64,000 nt of DNA from Chondrus crispus (GCF_000350225.1 NW_005178809.1:867429-931428); one strand, 5' to 3'; numbered from the stretch's first letter, positions 9,489 through 20,852 are shown. Translations and numbers: made by a program. Notes: generated from the letters alone by a model not told the origin.

Positions 9489-10994
9489 CTAATCTTTGGA
9501 AGTATTGGGACCTCCCTGAAGCGATTCAAATATTTTTCTGAAATGGTTTTCAACTACTTCAAGATAGAGTTTTTGCGTTGGTGTTGGATTTGGCTTGCTC
9601 CTCGCAGGAGCTACTTTTGCCTCTGCAGCTTCTAATAGGTTGATGAGATCTGCTTCTTTCTTCAACTGTATCAGATGGGAATCGTTCTGTTGTTGTATCT
9701 GACCCTTCATCTCGGCCGTGGTCTTGCCCATGGAGGCAAGCTCTTCCTTGTAATTGGCCGTCTCCTGGGTCCGTCTCTTTTTAGAACTATTACTACTAGG
9801 AATGGCTGTCCGGAATGTCAACCATGGCGTCGTCCAACTCCCCGAGACCTTCCTCATACCCCCGCTTTTCAGCTGACGTCATTAACTTTGACGCCATACT
9901 GAGGAAGTCGTGGTCAGCACTCGGAGTCCCGCACTCGCAAATCGCGAAAAACACGAGCAATCGTCGTGATTTGGCAGTTGGCCTTGCTTGGAACTGTGGA
10001 AGAAAATCAATAAATCTATCGGGATCGTTTTGCCCCGACCTTTTCCAACTATCATAAGGTGTCGTAAAGTCCGACCTCAATTTCCGAAACCATTCCTTTA
10101 AGCGATCCCCAGGACGGTGGCAGGGAGAACGATTTTCAGCTTGAACACCATCAACGAATCCAAGTAGCTCTGGCGTTCTAGGGCGATACGACTCGTCCAT
10201 AAAACCTTTTTCCACTACAGTAGTCCAGAATTAGTCCCGTCGAAGTTTAGCTTCCAGAGCGGCAGAGGTCATTTCCTTCCCTGAATTAATGAGTGCTGCT
10301 CGGTAGTCTGGATGATCGCGTAATATAACACAGAGCCGAGCATACTCGTGAATTGAAAAAACTGAAGCATGTGCAATTTCCTCTACGTCCTCTGATACAG
10401 GTTGAATTCTGTTTTCCTCTTGGTCTGTACCTTGTTCATGTTCTTTTGCTGCGTTTGGGTCATGTGGTGATTTACTGTTTGCCTTAGGTAAGGCTCTCGG
10501 CTTTGAACGGTTTATAGCATCATCGCAAACGTTCTGTAGTTCTTCTCTTGAGGGGACACTTTGTGCAGGTTCAATGACATTAAAAATCTCGAAAGTTAGC
10601 GTCTCTAGCATTTGACGCCTAATACAGTCCACATTCTCCCCATTTTCAACCTTTCTCATAACGTAACAAACACACTGCGCCACTAAAACATTTTTTGTAC
10701 TGAAACCCGAAGCTTCCATGTGCGTGCGATCTTGCGAAGCACCACGACTGTCTGGTGTGAAAAAAAGCCATGGGCTTTTAGGAGCATATTGCTCGCATGA
10801 GCCTCTGAATCATTTGTGCTTGATAAAAGGGGCATTGAGGGGGATGTTGGCCTGGAAGGAAAGGGTTGTTTTGAGCGAGCTTGGTGACCGTCGTCCTGGA
10901 AGTGGATAGAACGGGGAATAAGCGCGTTTCCTGAATAGCTCTTCGTTCTGCTCCTGGTGTTCTCTGCAGGAGGGGTCGCTTTGTTAGAATCCAT
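9489..10994 (-). pseudogene. Decayed uncharacterised gene, probable transposon-associated or lineage-specific family
   Basis: Three minus-strand segments read as one broken protein of about 500 residues: 10994-10683, then 10719-9796 in a second frame, then 9857-9489 back in the first. The middle frame is interrupted by a TAA at 10231-10233 (LRRD stop FWTTVVEKGF). The core contains FWTTVVE, a FVDGV motif, WFRKLRSDFTTPYDSW and CGTPSADHDF, followed by an acidic and then a Lys/Glu/Gln-rich stretch likely to form a coiled coil (KEELASMGKTTAEMKGQIQQ). I recognise the pattern from red algal genome proteins by memory only and know no function. It resembles a trihelix or Myb-like DNA-binding layout in its spacing of aromatic residues, which is inference. 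Confidence 0.5.
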
Positions 10995-11781
10995 ACGAGA
11001 AGGAAAACGAAAAAGGGAGAAGGTTCAAAGGGGTGTAGAGAACGATGTATCGCAAGTCGCGCCAGTGGCAGGTCGGTGGTTTTGTGGGGACCAAGATTTC
11101 GAATTTGAGGAACGTGTAGAGGATTTTCCATGTGGGTTTGAGGAGGGAGTTCGAAAAGTGGTGTGGTCCTAGTGCCTTACAGGCATTTGAGGGCGAACAG
11201 GGCATTATAAATTAAGGCTTGGCCAGCCTGGACGTGTTAACATATCCCCAAAGACTGGCCAATCGTTGTGCAAGAACCGTGCATACATATTTGAGCGCGC
11301 ACCTGTTGGGAGAGGCCCTGATGCTGTGCATTGGAGTTCCATGCTTACGTGTTCCCAGATTACGTTTTATGATGGAGACAAATCTCGCCTTCTGCTGAAC
11401 TACAGAAGCAACTTAACAGTCTTTGACAAACAGAAGCCAGATGAAACGGAAAATGCGTTGAGTGAGAGAACGAAAAGGTTTCTTTTACGTTCTATGTAAA
11501 TCATCAAATTTCGTGCGTGTTGTTCTATTTCGTTCTGTGTATTCATTTCTTCAACCCCGAGCTACGATCTCCAAAAGTCTCCCTCCTTTATTACTTGTCC
11601 CAGCCCTTAGCTTTTATAACTATACCAAATTCTGAAGAAAAATCTCTTCGTCCGGGTCTTCATATGTCATTAGATCACTAACGACCATCATTCGACCTCC
11701 GTCAACCTCTCTCCCGGGCAATGCCAGGTTTCTAGAAACGCAGGTTGCTTAGATACTTTCGTTGTTTCAGAACCCTCATCC
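10995..11781. other. Intergenic, nothing recognised
   Basis: Upstream side of the decayed minus-strand gene. Short ORFs in several frames, no motif or repeat that I could connect to other parts of the window. Confidence 0.4.
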
Positions 11782-12470
11782 TGGTATGGCCCCTGGGGTA
11801 AAACGACCGACGCGCTCGGAGGTTATTAATCTGGTGGCTGTATACGGTGTACACGTGGGCTAGGCGCCCACACGTGGGGAGCGCGCGCGTGTGCCGATCG
11901 GTTCTGACATGATGTACGTGACAGTAGCACACGTGTCGCTCATGTGGAAGGTTGTAGGTATCACGCGTTTACAGTAGCGCACGTGTTGTTGAAGCAGTAG
12001 TTCGTAGCTATTATTCGTGTACGTTAGTTCATACGTGTAGTTTCAGGACCGGTGCGGTAGTTAGTGATTGTGACACTAGTATTTTTATTGTGTGCAGTAC
12101 CCGGGACGTACTCGGCGGGAGATACTGTACTGGGACACGTATCCGAGGCGTCCTTCTGAGAGGCTAAGACCTGACACCCGTTCCCAACAGAAACCTGGGG
12201 CAAGCCCGCCCCTGTCCCTTCCACGCCTATCTACGACCATTTGGTTGGTTTATTCGCGCTAGCTTTTAACCAGCTCCCGGTCGCCTCAGTATACGCACCA
12301 CAGAGCGACTGTGTGTAACTGGCCACGTGTGCCTCTCCCTTGTCGCCAGCTCATCCGTATCGGTTTATTAGCGCAGCGTGCGTCGGCGTGGTGTGCTCCC
12401 TCGGCGAAGCCTCCGTCTCTCACCCAGCCCATGGACGAAAGGATTTATCCCACTGGCCCTACTGTAGCAA
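11782..12470 (+). repeat. LTR-E copy 1 (5' LTR of the small element)
   Basis: Shares with the copies at 13568, 31138 and (inverted) 49895-50195 a beginning near GGTTATTAATCTGGTGG, a U3-like part with repeated CACGTGT/ACAGTA motifs, and a central block TACTGTACTGGGACA. The end is placed just before an ATG at about 12472 and is uncertain. Confidence 0.6.
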
Positions 12471-12764
12471 CAATGGAAGGGCACACTACTCTGCCTCCTC
12501 GATAGGGCGCAAAAACGTCGAGCGCCGGTGCTCTATACACGGCCCTTGGTCGTCCGCACCCCACGTCTGCTCAGTTCTTCAAGGCCGATCGAGGACTTCA
12601 GTTCACTCTCCCGGTCACATCTGCGCAAGTTATTGCCAACACCGTCGGTACTCAGCAAGTGTTCGACTAAGCAAGAAAACTCAGCCTACTCCGGCAGCTC
12701 ATCCGTCTGGATCCGTTCCTGTTCAAGCGCCTCACTTTTTGAAACTGATAAGCAGTTTGGTTGA

Positions 12765-13142
12765 GTGAAAGGATCGGATGCAGGGGAAGCTTTAGAGGCT
12801 GCCGTACTCTTGAACGTCGGTTTCAACTTGGAAAACGCCCTCAACAATGCATGTCAAAAAGTGGCTGAGGCTCCATCCTCTACACACACGCAAGCCGCCA
12901 CAAAAGCTTTCTCATTTCTGCACCACTACCTCCAAGCTTCATACGAGAGAGTACAGGAGCGAGCCCACTCTTTATCTGACTCAGGGATATCGGAGCACTC
13001 GGAGGCAGTAATTCTTCAGAAGTATTTGCACGAACAAGAGCAGCCCTACATCTTGAAGCATTATCGAGGCACAAAGGAAAAGTATGCAGAACTTTTCTCA
13101 GGCCTATGGAAAACATTAAAAACAGGCCGCTCCTACCTCTGA
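12765..13142 (+). pseudogene. Short gag-like ORF of the small LTR element
   Basis: 125-codon ORF, mostly helical in character (EALEAAVLLNVGFNLENALN; KAFSFLHHYLQASYERVQER), preceded in other frames by a Pro/Ser-rich stretch from about 12515. Its position between two LTRs and its helix-rich nature suggest a Gag remnant; no zinc knuckle is visible. A minus-strand ORF of 98 codons at 13196-13492 with good amino-acid composition overlaps the following part. Neither is securely identified. Confidence 0.3.
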
Positions 13143-13567
13143 AGCTCAAGCGACTGGAAGTACCTCTAGGAGACTCTCGAACGGGTCACAGCGGTTCACA
13201 CGGCGAAACTTCGGTACAGATGGCTCAGGCTCTTCCGGGTCCGTTTCAAATTAATGGTCGGCAAACCGAACCACTCCATGCCATAGCGAAACGCACACCA
13301 CAATGCAAGTTTCTGGGGCCAAGGGCGCATGGCTTTGTACTTCTTAGCCTGAGCCATCAAGTTCAGGGTGTACGAAGAAACGGCCAACTCCACCAAACTG
13401 GCTACCCGGTTCGTACTCCCCATATTACCGGTCCATTCTTGAGATTTGCAATGGTGACGTTCATGCCACTGTTCGTGGAATACGTCCGCCACCTTTCAAT
13501 CTCTGGATTCACTGCTATATGGAAATTTTCTTTGTAGTTATGTCAAATGAATCACAGCTTCAACAAG

Positions 13568-14380
13568 TGCAGTATAACTACCGACAACCGCGAAGGTTGG
13601 TAATCTGGTGTCCGTACAGGTCATACATATGGGCGAGGTGTCCACATGACCTGAGCGGGCACGCGCCGATCAGTCATGGCTAAGTACGCGTGTGCAGTAG
13701 TGCAAACTTGTAGTGTCGGAGCCCGTGCGGTAGTTCGTAATTAGGGGGCTAGAATTTTAATTCTGTACAGTTCTGGAACGTGTAATTGTCGAATGGACGT
13801 AGTACGTGTGCGGTTTGTGGTCGTGGTGAAGACGGAGTGCATTCCTTTGTCCAGATGGAGAACAGTGCAGGGCGATGGGGAGGTCGCAACATGCAAAGAC
13901 GCCAAGTGGACATCTTGCATTTGGTGATGGTCGCTTCACATGCGCATCGCGATTACAGCGCATTCGCAAAGGGAATGAAGAACATGACCGACCGAGGCGT
14001 GCGTGTATTAAAGGAAGATGATGGCGGGCCTACCCTGTGGGGAGGGAAGGTAGCCAGCAACGTGTGCCGAGCAGACTGTGTTCCGAACCATTCGGCATCC
14101 CCATCACCTTCTGTATTAGGTCGAGCGAGTCTCGACCCTCCCGCTACCCTATCATACGTATTATTCAACCCCCGAGAGCTGGTAATTTCCCAACAGTACC
14201 CGGTACGCACTACGCGGCAGGTACTGTACTGGGACAGGTGTCCCTGCATCCCTCTGAGGGCTTGAGACCCGACACCGGTCCCCAAGACTAAACCGGGGGC
14301 AGGCTCGCCCTCTTCCCTTTCGCTCAAAATATCCGTAAATAAATACTTTATTCGGGTTTGTTCCGTTATCTGTGAAACAG
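13568..14380 (+). repeat. LTR-E copy 2 with an internal insertion
   Basis: Begins TGCAGTATAACTACC and matches copy 1 up to about 13780 and again from about 14180 (TACTGTACTGGGACAGGTGT). Roughly 390 bp in between have no counterpart in copy 1. Confidence 0.6.
13786..14265 (+). other. Sequence inserted in LTR-E copy 2, with a 159-codon ORF
   Basis: The ORF begins inside the inserted part and contains a CAVCGRGEDG zinc-ribbon-like CxxC near its start, then a charged, mixed composition. Its last third reads through LTR sequence. It may be a captured host fragment or another small repeat; no function can be given. Confidence 0.25.
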
Positions 14381-14644
14381 AGCGGTGCACAGGAAATAAT
14401 TGACCTATATCAACAATCTACTCATACTGTACGATAATCACTCAAAGTATCGAGACCGCGAGTGTCAAAGTATCGCCTCTGCCCATACTGCATCACGATC
14501 CATCTACCCTCATCAGAGTCAATTTTTGCAGTCGAATGGCTACTTTTGACTGCTGCGATCGACAATTCTGTCTCAATGGAGCACAAATCGGTGGCGGATC
14601 TCATCGGTGTGTGAATTGCAAGCAAAGTATTCACAAAATATGCG
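14381..14644. other. Short spacer left of the nested LTRs
   Basis: No gene recognised. Plus-strand sequence up to the LTR-A insertion could be the 5' flank of the hAT remnant at 17587, since LTR-A is simply inserted between them; the reading frame does not settle it. Confidence 0.3.
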
Positions 14645-15886
14645 TGTAGTATTACCCCTCCTGGGGGATGTACTTTAGATTAGATCATGATGGGATCAGA
14701 TACTGTAGAGCCCGACGCTCTACAGCGCCACCACCTGTGACCACGTGTACCCCGACGTGTACGGAGGCGCGCGCACACACGTACAAACGTGTACTACACG
14801 GGAATGAGGCGCGCGCACACACGCGTACTACGTGTACTGTCAACACCGACGGCTGACACCGCCACAGTGCAGGCTGAACTGCACCGCAGTGGTCCCCTAC
14901 AGTACCGCAGTACTGTAGTGTTATGGTAGATTTTTAGTATATTAAATATGAGCGGACCGCCGGCGGAGGGGAGCGACAAGCACGGACTTGTCAAGGAACC
15001 TCCACCTTGGTCCCGCCCGCTTATTCTAGGGCAACTTCCTCTAGTTACCTTAGAGCGAGACCGCGTGCCGATTGAGGACGCGCGTAGCACGCAGACGAGC
15101 CGGATCCACCTCCGCCCGTCAGTATTGGATCGTTACGCAGTACTGCGCCGGGGCGTCGAGGCGTCGAACCGCTCGCGCAAGCGCGCGTCCTCTTCCGCCC
15201 CGGTCTACCACCGCTACGCGGAGCCCGTGCTCGGTACCGTGGGTGGACCGTGTTTCCGTCTTCCCGCCGATCTGGGTCTCCGCAAGACCTTGTAGTGCAA
15301 TAGCACTGCGGTGGAAGGAATTTTAGTCCGGGATCGGGGGGCTAACGTGTGAATATTTACACAGTTTTTATTTTAATTATTTAATTTATTTAGTTATTTT
15401 AATTTCCATTAATTAGCTGACAGTGGAATGGATCTAGGATCTAGCGCCGCGAGCTACTGTAGTGGCTCTGGCGGGGCGGTATATACCCAAGCCCATTGAC
15501 CACCAAGTCAGTAAAGGTAACTCGAGTTGCCAAAGTTGAATAACACCTTGGTCGAAGCCCGTCTTTTGCAAGACATTCTCTTCTACTTTATCTAACGTTA
15601 TCCTTTGCGCTCGGGGGTTCACTTTCCTTTCAATTTATTTGCCTGTCCTTTTATTTCCCTTATCTTGTGTTGGTACCATCGGTATTGGTTGCGACCGAAC
15701 CGGTGTTGGTGTCTTTGCCATCGGGCGACACGTTGGTGTAGCGCTGCTACTGTGACCTGTTTTCGACGGTGACTGTTCCGACGAAGTCTCTCTCGAAGGG
15801 CTTTACGTGTGTACAAGTCAGTGTTGGTGCCATCGGCCTCGGTTGCGACCGAACCGGTGAAGGTGTTTCGAGCTATCGGGCGGCAC

Positions 15887-16914
15887 TGTATACAGTGCCG
15901 CCGCAGTCTCTGCCTGACAGGCAGAGGCCGCGGTCGGATGGTCCAACAAAAACAACAACAACAACAAAATGAACAACTGCCGACGGCACAGCGCTACATA
16001 GTGTCCGACTCTCCTTTCTCCGTTTAAACGAGCTTGCGACTCGTAGTAGCTCAGATACCTGATAGAGGGGCAAAGAGAAACAGCCCGGCCCGGGATCGGT
16101 GTGGTAGAGACTTGCGAAGAGAACTGCTCGACGAGTGTGGGGAGGGGCGTGTACGTAGGGTACCCCGGTTCCACTGGGTTGCAAGGCCAAAGATCATTGA
16201 GCGTCTTCCACACCTTGTAACGCGACAAGACCTTCGACGGGGGCATCGCAACGCAGCCCGACGGGATGAAATGAAAGTAGCAGCGCTACAGCAATGTGCC
16301 GCCCGATGGCTCGACACACGTTTACCGGTTTGGTCGCAACCGAGGCCGATGGTACCAACTCTGGCTTGTACCCACAACAAAGCCCTTCGAAGGAGACGTC
16401 GTTGCAACAGTCTCCGTCGGAAAATAGGTCACAGTAGCAGCGCTACGTCAACTGTGTCGCCCGATGGCCAAGACACCTACACTGGTTCGGTCGCAACCAA
16501 TTCCGATGGTACCAACACAAGTTAAGGGAAATAGGTATATTTAGAGATAGAAAAGGACAGGGAAATAAAGGAAAAGGAAAGGGAACCCCCGAGCGCAAAA
16601 GGATAAAGTAATCTGTAGTAAATGGGAATGTCTTGCAAAAGACGGGCTTCGACCAAGGCGATATCAGAGTCTGGTAACTCGGGTTACCTTTACTGACTTG
16701 GTGGTCAATGGGCTTGGGTATATGTCGCCCCTCCGGAGCCACTACAGTAGCTCGCGGCGCTAGATCATAGATCTAATCTACTGTCAGCTAAATTAATGGT
16801 AACTAAATTAACTAACTAAATTAATTATTAAAAATAAATACTGTGTAAATATTCACACGTTAGCCCCCCGATCCCGGACTATAATTGCTTCCACCGCAGT
16901 GCTATTGCACTACA
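15887..16914 (+). mobile_element. Solo LTR-B (inner copy) inserted in the outer LTR-B
   Basis: 1028 bp in plus orientation, from TGTATACAGTGCC to GCTATTGCACTACA, flanked by an exact 5-bp duplication GGCAC (15882-15886 and 16915-16919). Because the two LTR-B copies are in opposite orientation, the region 15291-16914 forms a large inverted repeat of about 600-bp arms and could be mistaken for a foldback transposon. Confidence 0.9.
16232..16530 (+). repeat. Tandem duplication of about 152 bp within LTR-B
   Basis: Two units start CCTTCGACGGGGGC-like at 16231 and CCTTCGAAGGAGAC at 16384. Each contains AGCAGCGCTAC, CGCCCGATGGC and GGTCGCAACC in the same order. The same double unit occurs in the LTR-B copies at 15291 and 40641, so the duplication predates their spread. 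Confidence 0.75.
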
Positions 16915-17886
16915 GGCACATTTGTGTAGCGCTGGTACTTTCATTTCATCCCGTCGGGCTGTGTTGCAACGCCCCCGTCGGACGCCCCCTGTCGCGCTAC
17001 AAAGTGTCGAAGACGCTCAAACGAACGTTAGCCATACAACCGAGTGGAACCGGGGAACCCTACGCACATGCCCCTCCCCACACTCGGCGATCAATTCTCT
17101 TTGCAAGTCTCTACCACACCGATCCCGGGCCGGACTTTTTCTCTGTGCCCCCTTCAGGGATCTGAAGTACTACGAGTCGCAAGCTCTTTTAAACGGAGAA
17201 GGGAGAGTCAGACACTCCGTAGCGCTGTGCCGTCGGAAGTGGTTAATTTTGTGTTTTTTTGTTGTTGTTGCTGTACCATCGGACCTCGGTCTCTGCCTGA
17301 CAGGCTCATTGCACTACAGACCTGTGCATACACCACGCTCCGCGGGTGTATTTATGCTACAATGGGGCCAACGTACACTAGCGGCCGAAAGGGAAATATT
17401 TGCTCCGACCCTGGAGAGGGTTCTGGTTCTGTTCAAATATGAACGGCATGTTCCTAAGCTAGATTTTGCGATGAGAAGGCTTCTGAAAGACAGGTTACTC
17501 CCGCCAATCGACGCTCTGACAATGCCTCACGGTTTGGATCTAGATCACTAACAAGCAAACCAGTAGAACTTGATATTGATATCCCGACTGTGATTGACAC
17601 CGGGAGTTCCTCCCACGCACCTTCACATCCAAATGTCCCAATATGGCCTGAGGACGATGTTATTTACGATGACTGCCAACTACCTTTCCACCAAATGAAA
17701 TCACGGTGTATATCTGCGGATACACATTCTCCGGCCCATGAGGGCAATGACACGGATGATTGTCTTCAGACTAACGACACCATGGCAGTTTGCTTTTAAA
17801 GACTGGAACCATGGAAGCCAGAGCGTAGAACCGCTTCGTTTTGTGGTCTCTATGAACCGATACAAGAGGTTGACGGTACTAGTTTG

Positions 17887-18648
17887 TGTGGTATATCGCC
17901 AAGTGTCCACTAGTGTACATACTGTACTCGAACACCCGAAGGTGTATGACAAGGACCACATTGGTTAATTCCCAATTCGAAAGGTAATTACCTTGTCGCC
18001 CGGTAAGTTGGGCAGCGCAATTCGCGTCCGTGTACGTACTGTACTCGAATCATACCGTCTAATGTATGATACCGGCGCACCTCGCTGGCACCCAAGTGCA
18101 GGACCGTTACTGCCCGGTGTGTAGTCGTACCGTTACAGTCTGCCACTGTAAGAACGGGGACTACAGTAGTAGATATAATAAAATTGGGAAGGGGAAGGAC
18201 CCGAGGGGATCATCGATCAACTTGGGGGGATAATCTCCAAGGCCGACCCCTTTGTCCCTTGGTTTTGTGCATAAGTCTTTTGCCTGCCTACGATTTGCCT
18301 CTCCTTGAGTACATCGAGTACAACGAGAAGTACCCACCGTAGGTGTAACGCACGACGAGCGCTTCGCATAGCGCCCGGATTCGTCCTCCGTGACGACGTC
18401 GCCTCCGCACAACGTCGAGTTACCACGTCGAGGACGTCGATCTGCATTTCGTGCCATCGTTGGGTCGAACCCACACCGCTGTACCAAAACCTCTATCAAC
18501 TAGCTACCGACCTCCCCTCTGTCTTGTTATGTGGTTCTTACTACACATGTGCACGGCACACGTCGCGTCTCGCACGCCTCGAACTACTGTACGACGTGTC
18601 GCAGCTCCTGCTACCCGAAGCCGGTCGAGCGCGGTACGTTCTACTACA
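17887..18648 (+). mobile_element. Solo LTR-F inserted in the hAT transposase gene
   Basis: 762 bp, TGTGGTATATCGCC to TTCTACTACA, with exact 5-bp duplication GTTTG on both sides (17882-17886, 18649-18653). Removing it and one duplication restores the hAT reading frame (VDGTSL followed by ADMVVC). Orientation assigned by analogy with the TG...CA ends and is arbitrary. Confidence 0.88.
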
Positions 18649-19178
18649 GTTTGGCCGACATGGTGGTTTGCGCACTTTTTTCTGTAAATTCATCCAAATC
18701 TGCAGCGGCGTTATGCCAACAATCGAAAGGGGATGGATGTGCACGCAAAGGCATTACCTCCTTGGTTACCAAAGAGAATCTTACCTCTTAGGTTAGTACA
18801 GTCGCCTTGGTTTAAGTTATACACGTCTGGTTCGGACTCGCCCGTAACGATGCCGGGGCGGGAAAGTTCTCAGCTGCACTCCTACCGGAATGAACTCGAA
18901 AATATTAGGAAGCGCTATGTCAATACAGTTTTGGAAAACATGGACAGCTGTTCATTCACTTTTGATTGGTGGATTTCAAGGGGATGTGAAGACGTCTTTG
19001 ATGTATTTTGTCATTTTCTTGACCATGAATTTAACCAAATGCATGTGCATCTCTGCTAGTCTCAGTGCGAAATTACAGAAGAACAGCAACTGGAGATCCC
19101 TTTTTTGAAGCCCAGATTGCGCAGTTCCCTATCAAAGGAAAATTGATTGGTATAGTCAAAGATAATCTTTGCATCTTC

Positions 19179-19215
19179 GCAAGTTGCCGCCGCCATCATG
19201 GCGGCGGCAACTTGC
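19179..19215. repeat. Perfect palindrome P1 (18-nt arms, 1-nt centre)
   Basis: Arms GCAAGTTGCCGCCGCCAT and its exact complement around a single C. Lies in the hAT remnant right after the VKDN motif. Confidence 0.95.
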
Positions 19216-19293
19216 AAAGAAGCACTAAGGTTGTTAGGGAAAGAATAACGCGCACCATTATTGGCTCTATTGGTAAATTTGATGGAACCCGTA

Positions 19294-19323
19294 TCCCTCA
19301 CATTCTTTAAAGAATGTGAGGGA
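19294..19323. repeat. Perfect palindrome P2 (15-nt arms, no loop)
   Basis: TCCCTCACATTCTTT followed directly by its complement. It abuts P3. Confidence 0.95.
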
Positions 19324-19371
19324 CAAGCATTGTTACAGCAAGTAGAATTTTACTTGCTGTAACAATGCTTG
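19324..19371. repeat. Perfect inverted repeat P3 (21-nt arms, 6-nt loop)
   Basis: Left arm 19324-19344, loop GAATTT, right arm 19351-19371. It begins at the base after P2. Confidence 0.95.
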
Positions 19372-20852
19372 GAAATGCGATATTTGCAGCGAACTGGCGA
19401 TAATGTCCACAAAGACAGTTCGGAGTAAACTGCAGTCGTGCATTACCTGAACCATGAAGATAGGTAAGGGGATTGAAAGAATGGAGTAAAGCATGTCAAG
19501 AGGCACTGTTGCCACCCAAAGTCATTGCGACTCCGTACAAATTCCGCTTTTCTATGGGTCTAGCATCGCCTTCCCGGTTATTGCAGTACCGTAAAGCTGT
19601 CGAGTTTTGTTTTCGTCTCAAGCGAGCATTGAGCTGCTTCGAAGAGTGCCAAGTGAAGACGATTTTCTTGTGGCACAGGCTATTCTTGAGGTTATGACAC
19701 CCTTAATGGACATGGGATTGCTACTCCAGCGCCGTCGTTTTTGGCTTTTGTTAGATGCTGTGGCCAAGGTACTACAGCTTAACTTTCTGGAGGGATCGCA
19801 AACATTAAAATGCTTCGAAATGGGAGGTCTTTTGCTTTTAAGTGACGTGAAGTGAATGTATGGACGAGAGCTCTGCTATATGAGTCATGCTATGTGTAAG
19901 GCCGTAACCGTCGGTCTCTGCCCCATCATTGACTGTTTCCATTCATTCGAGTAAGGCAAGGCTCATATGATATTGTCGTTGTGCCTCGATCCACGCCTCA
20001 GGCACATTGGTCTTGTTCTTGAAAAACTTGGGGAGGACTTGCACCTTTGTCGGCGTTTGATTGAATAGTGTGATCAGAAGATTCTAATCCCTATCATTTT
20101 GAATTCAATAGAGATCAAACGATTGAAGGGGTGACAATCTTTGACCCGCATGGAAATAATGGCAGTGCAATGCAAGACCAATGAGCTATGACTTTGGATT
20201 GTTTGATGAGAAGCAAAATACCTCTTGCTTAGGTCTTGTTAAAGATGACCTCGCTCGATTCTGTTCCGAGCCGTACAGTGGACGTGGGGACATGTCAGTT
20301 ACAAAGGAAAGTGCCTGAGCAGCCCTGAGATGGTTAAAGGATTGCTCAAGACGCTTTCCGCGTGTGGCAGAAGTTCCCAGACACATTCTTGATATCCCTT
20401 CATTCCAAATGGATAACGAGAGAGCATTCAGTCTCGCCGGTGTAACTTCACAGCTGCGGGGAAATAGGGCTAAGGTAGAGCTGATGGAAAATCTGATGCA
20501 GATATCACTGGACTATCCTGTTCAAGCCGCAAAATCAATGTTTAGAAGTGAAGAAGACTTTGCAGACGATGAGGTTAAGTGGGCGGAGGAATTGAGTGTG
20601 ATGAAGGATATCGATTTAGATAATGACAGCACGACCATGAACAGCCCCGACCCCGACCCATTCTTCTGTGGTTCATTTGTTCCAATTTGGAGCGAAGAGA
20701 TTGCTCGGATTAGCGAGGAAGAGCTTCACATGTGCAATTTACTGAAGCACAAAACACGAACATTAGCAAGAAATGCATTCACCATTGCTTGCAGCTGTAA
20801 TTCACCCAGACGCCTTTCAAATCCAGTCCGCACCCCAGTTTATTCGGCCTGA

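Larger units (their letters stand above)
11782..14380 (+). mobile_element. Small LTR element bounded by two LTR-E copies
   Basis: Two related long repeats (11782 to about 12470, and 13568 to about 14380) in the same orientation enclose about 1.1 kb that carries a short gag-like ORF but no protease, integrase or reverse transcriptase. This is the layout of a non-autonomous LTR retrotransposon. Right-hand limits are approximate, and I could not find a convincing polypurine tract before 13568 or a target duplication, so two independent insertions remain possible. Confidence 0.5.
15291..17318 (-). mobile_element. Solo LTR-B (outer copy) inserted in LTR-A
   Basis: Minus orientation: begins TGTAGTGCAATGAGCC at 17318 and ends GCTATTGCACTACA at 15291. 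Flanked by an exact 5-bp duplication GACCT (15286-15290 and 17319-17323). Without the inner copy it is about 1.0 kb. Termini TGTAG...CTACA are shared with LTR-A, suggesting related integrases. Confidence 0.9.
14645..17361 (+). mobile_element. Solo LTR-A, split by a nested insertion
   Basis: LTR-A starts TGTAGTATTA at 14645 and runs to 15290, then resumes at 17324 and ends TTTATGCTACA at 17361. Removing the insert leaves about 684 bp, the size of the other LTR-A copies. Flanks ATGCG (14640-14644) and ATGGG (17362-17366) look like a 5-bp target duplication with one change. No internal region follows, so this is a solo LTR left by recombination. Confidence 0.85.
17587..20852 (+). pseudogene. hAT-superfamily transposase remnant
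   Basis: Pieces in order: an N-terminal segment (17587-17886) in one frame with a stop at 17797-17799; after the LTR-F insert, the same frame continues at 18649 (ADMVVCALFSVNSSKS). From about 18790, LVQSPWFKLYTSGSDSP and ENMDSCSFTFDWWISRG match the start of the hAT catalytic region. KLIGIVKDN (about 19140) fits the conserved VTDN region. SEDDFLVAQAILEVMTPLMD lies near 19640-19720. The C-terminal dimerisation domain is at 20364-20550 (RHILDIPSFQMDNERAFSLAG). At least four frame changes, plus three palindromes, so it is dead. hAT proteins cut and paste with 8-bp target duplications; I did not find the element ends. Confidence 0.8.

Noticed and set aside
13196..13492. 98-codon minus ORF with protein-like composition
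   Set aside because: It overlaps the internal part of the small LTR element, no family recognised, and the plus frames are equally open.
15291..16914. Foldback or large-TIR DNA transposon
   Set aside because: The inverted arms are explained by two LTR-B copies in opposite orientation, each with its own 5-bp target duplication.
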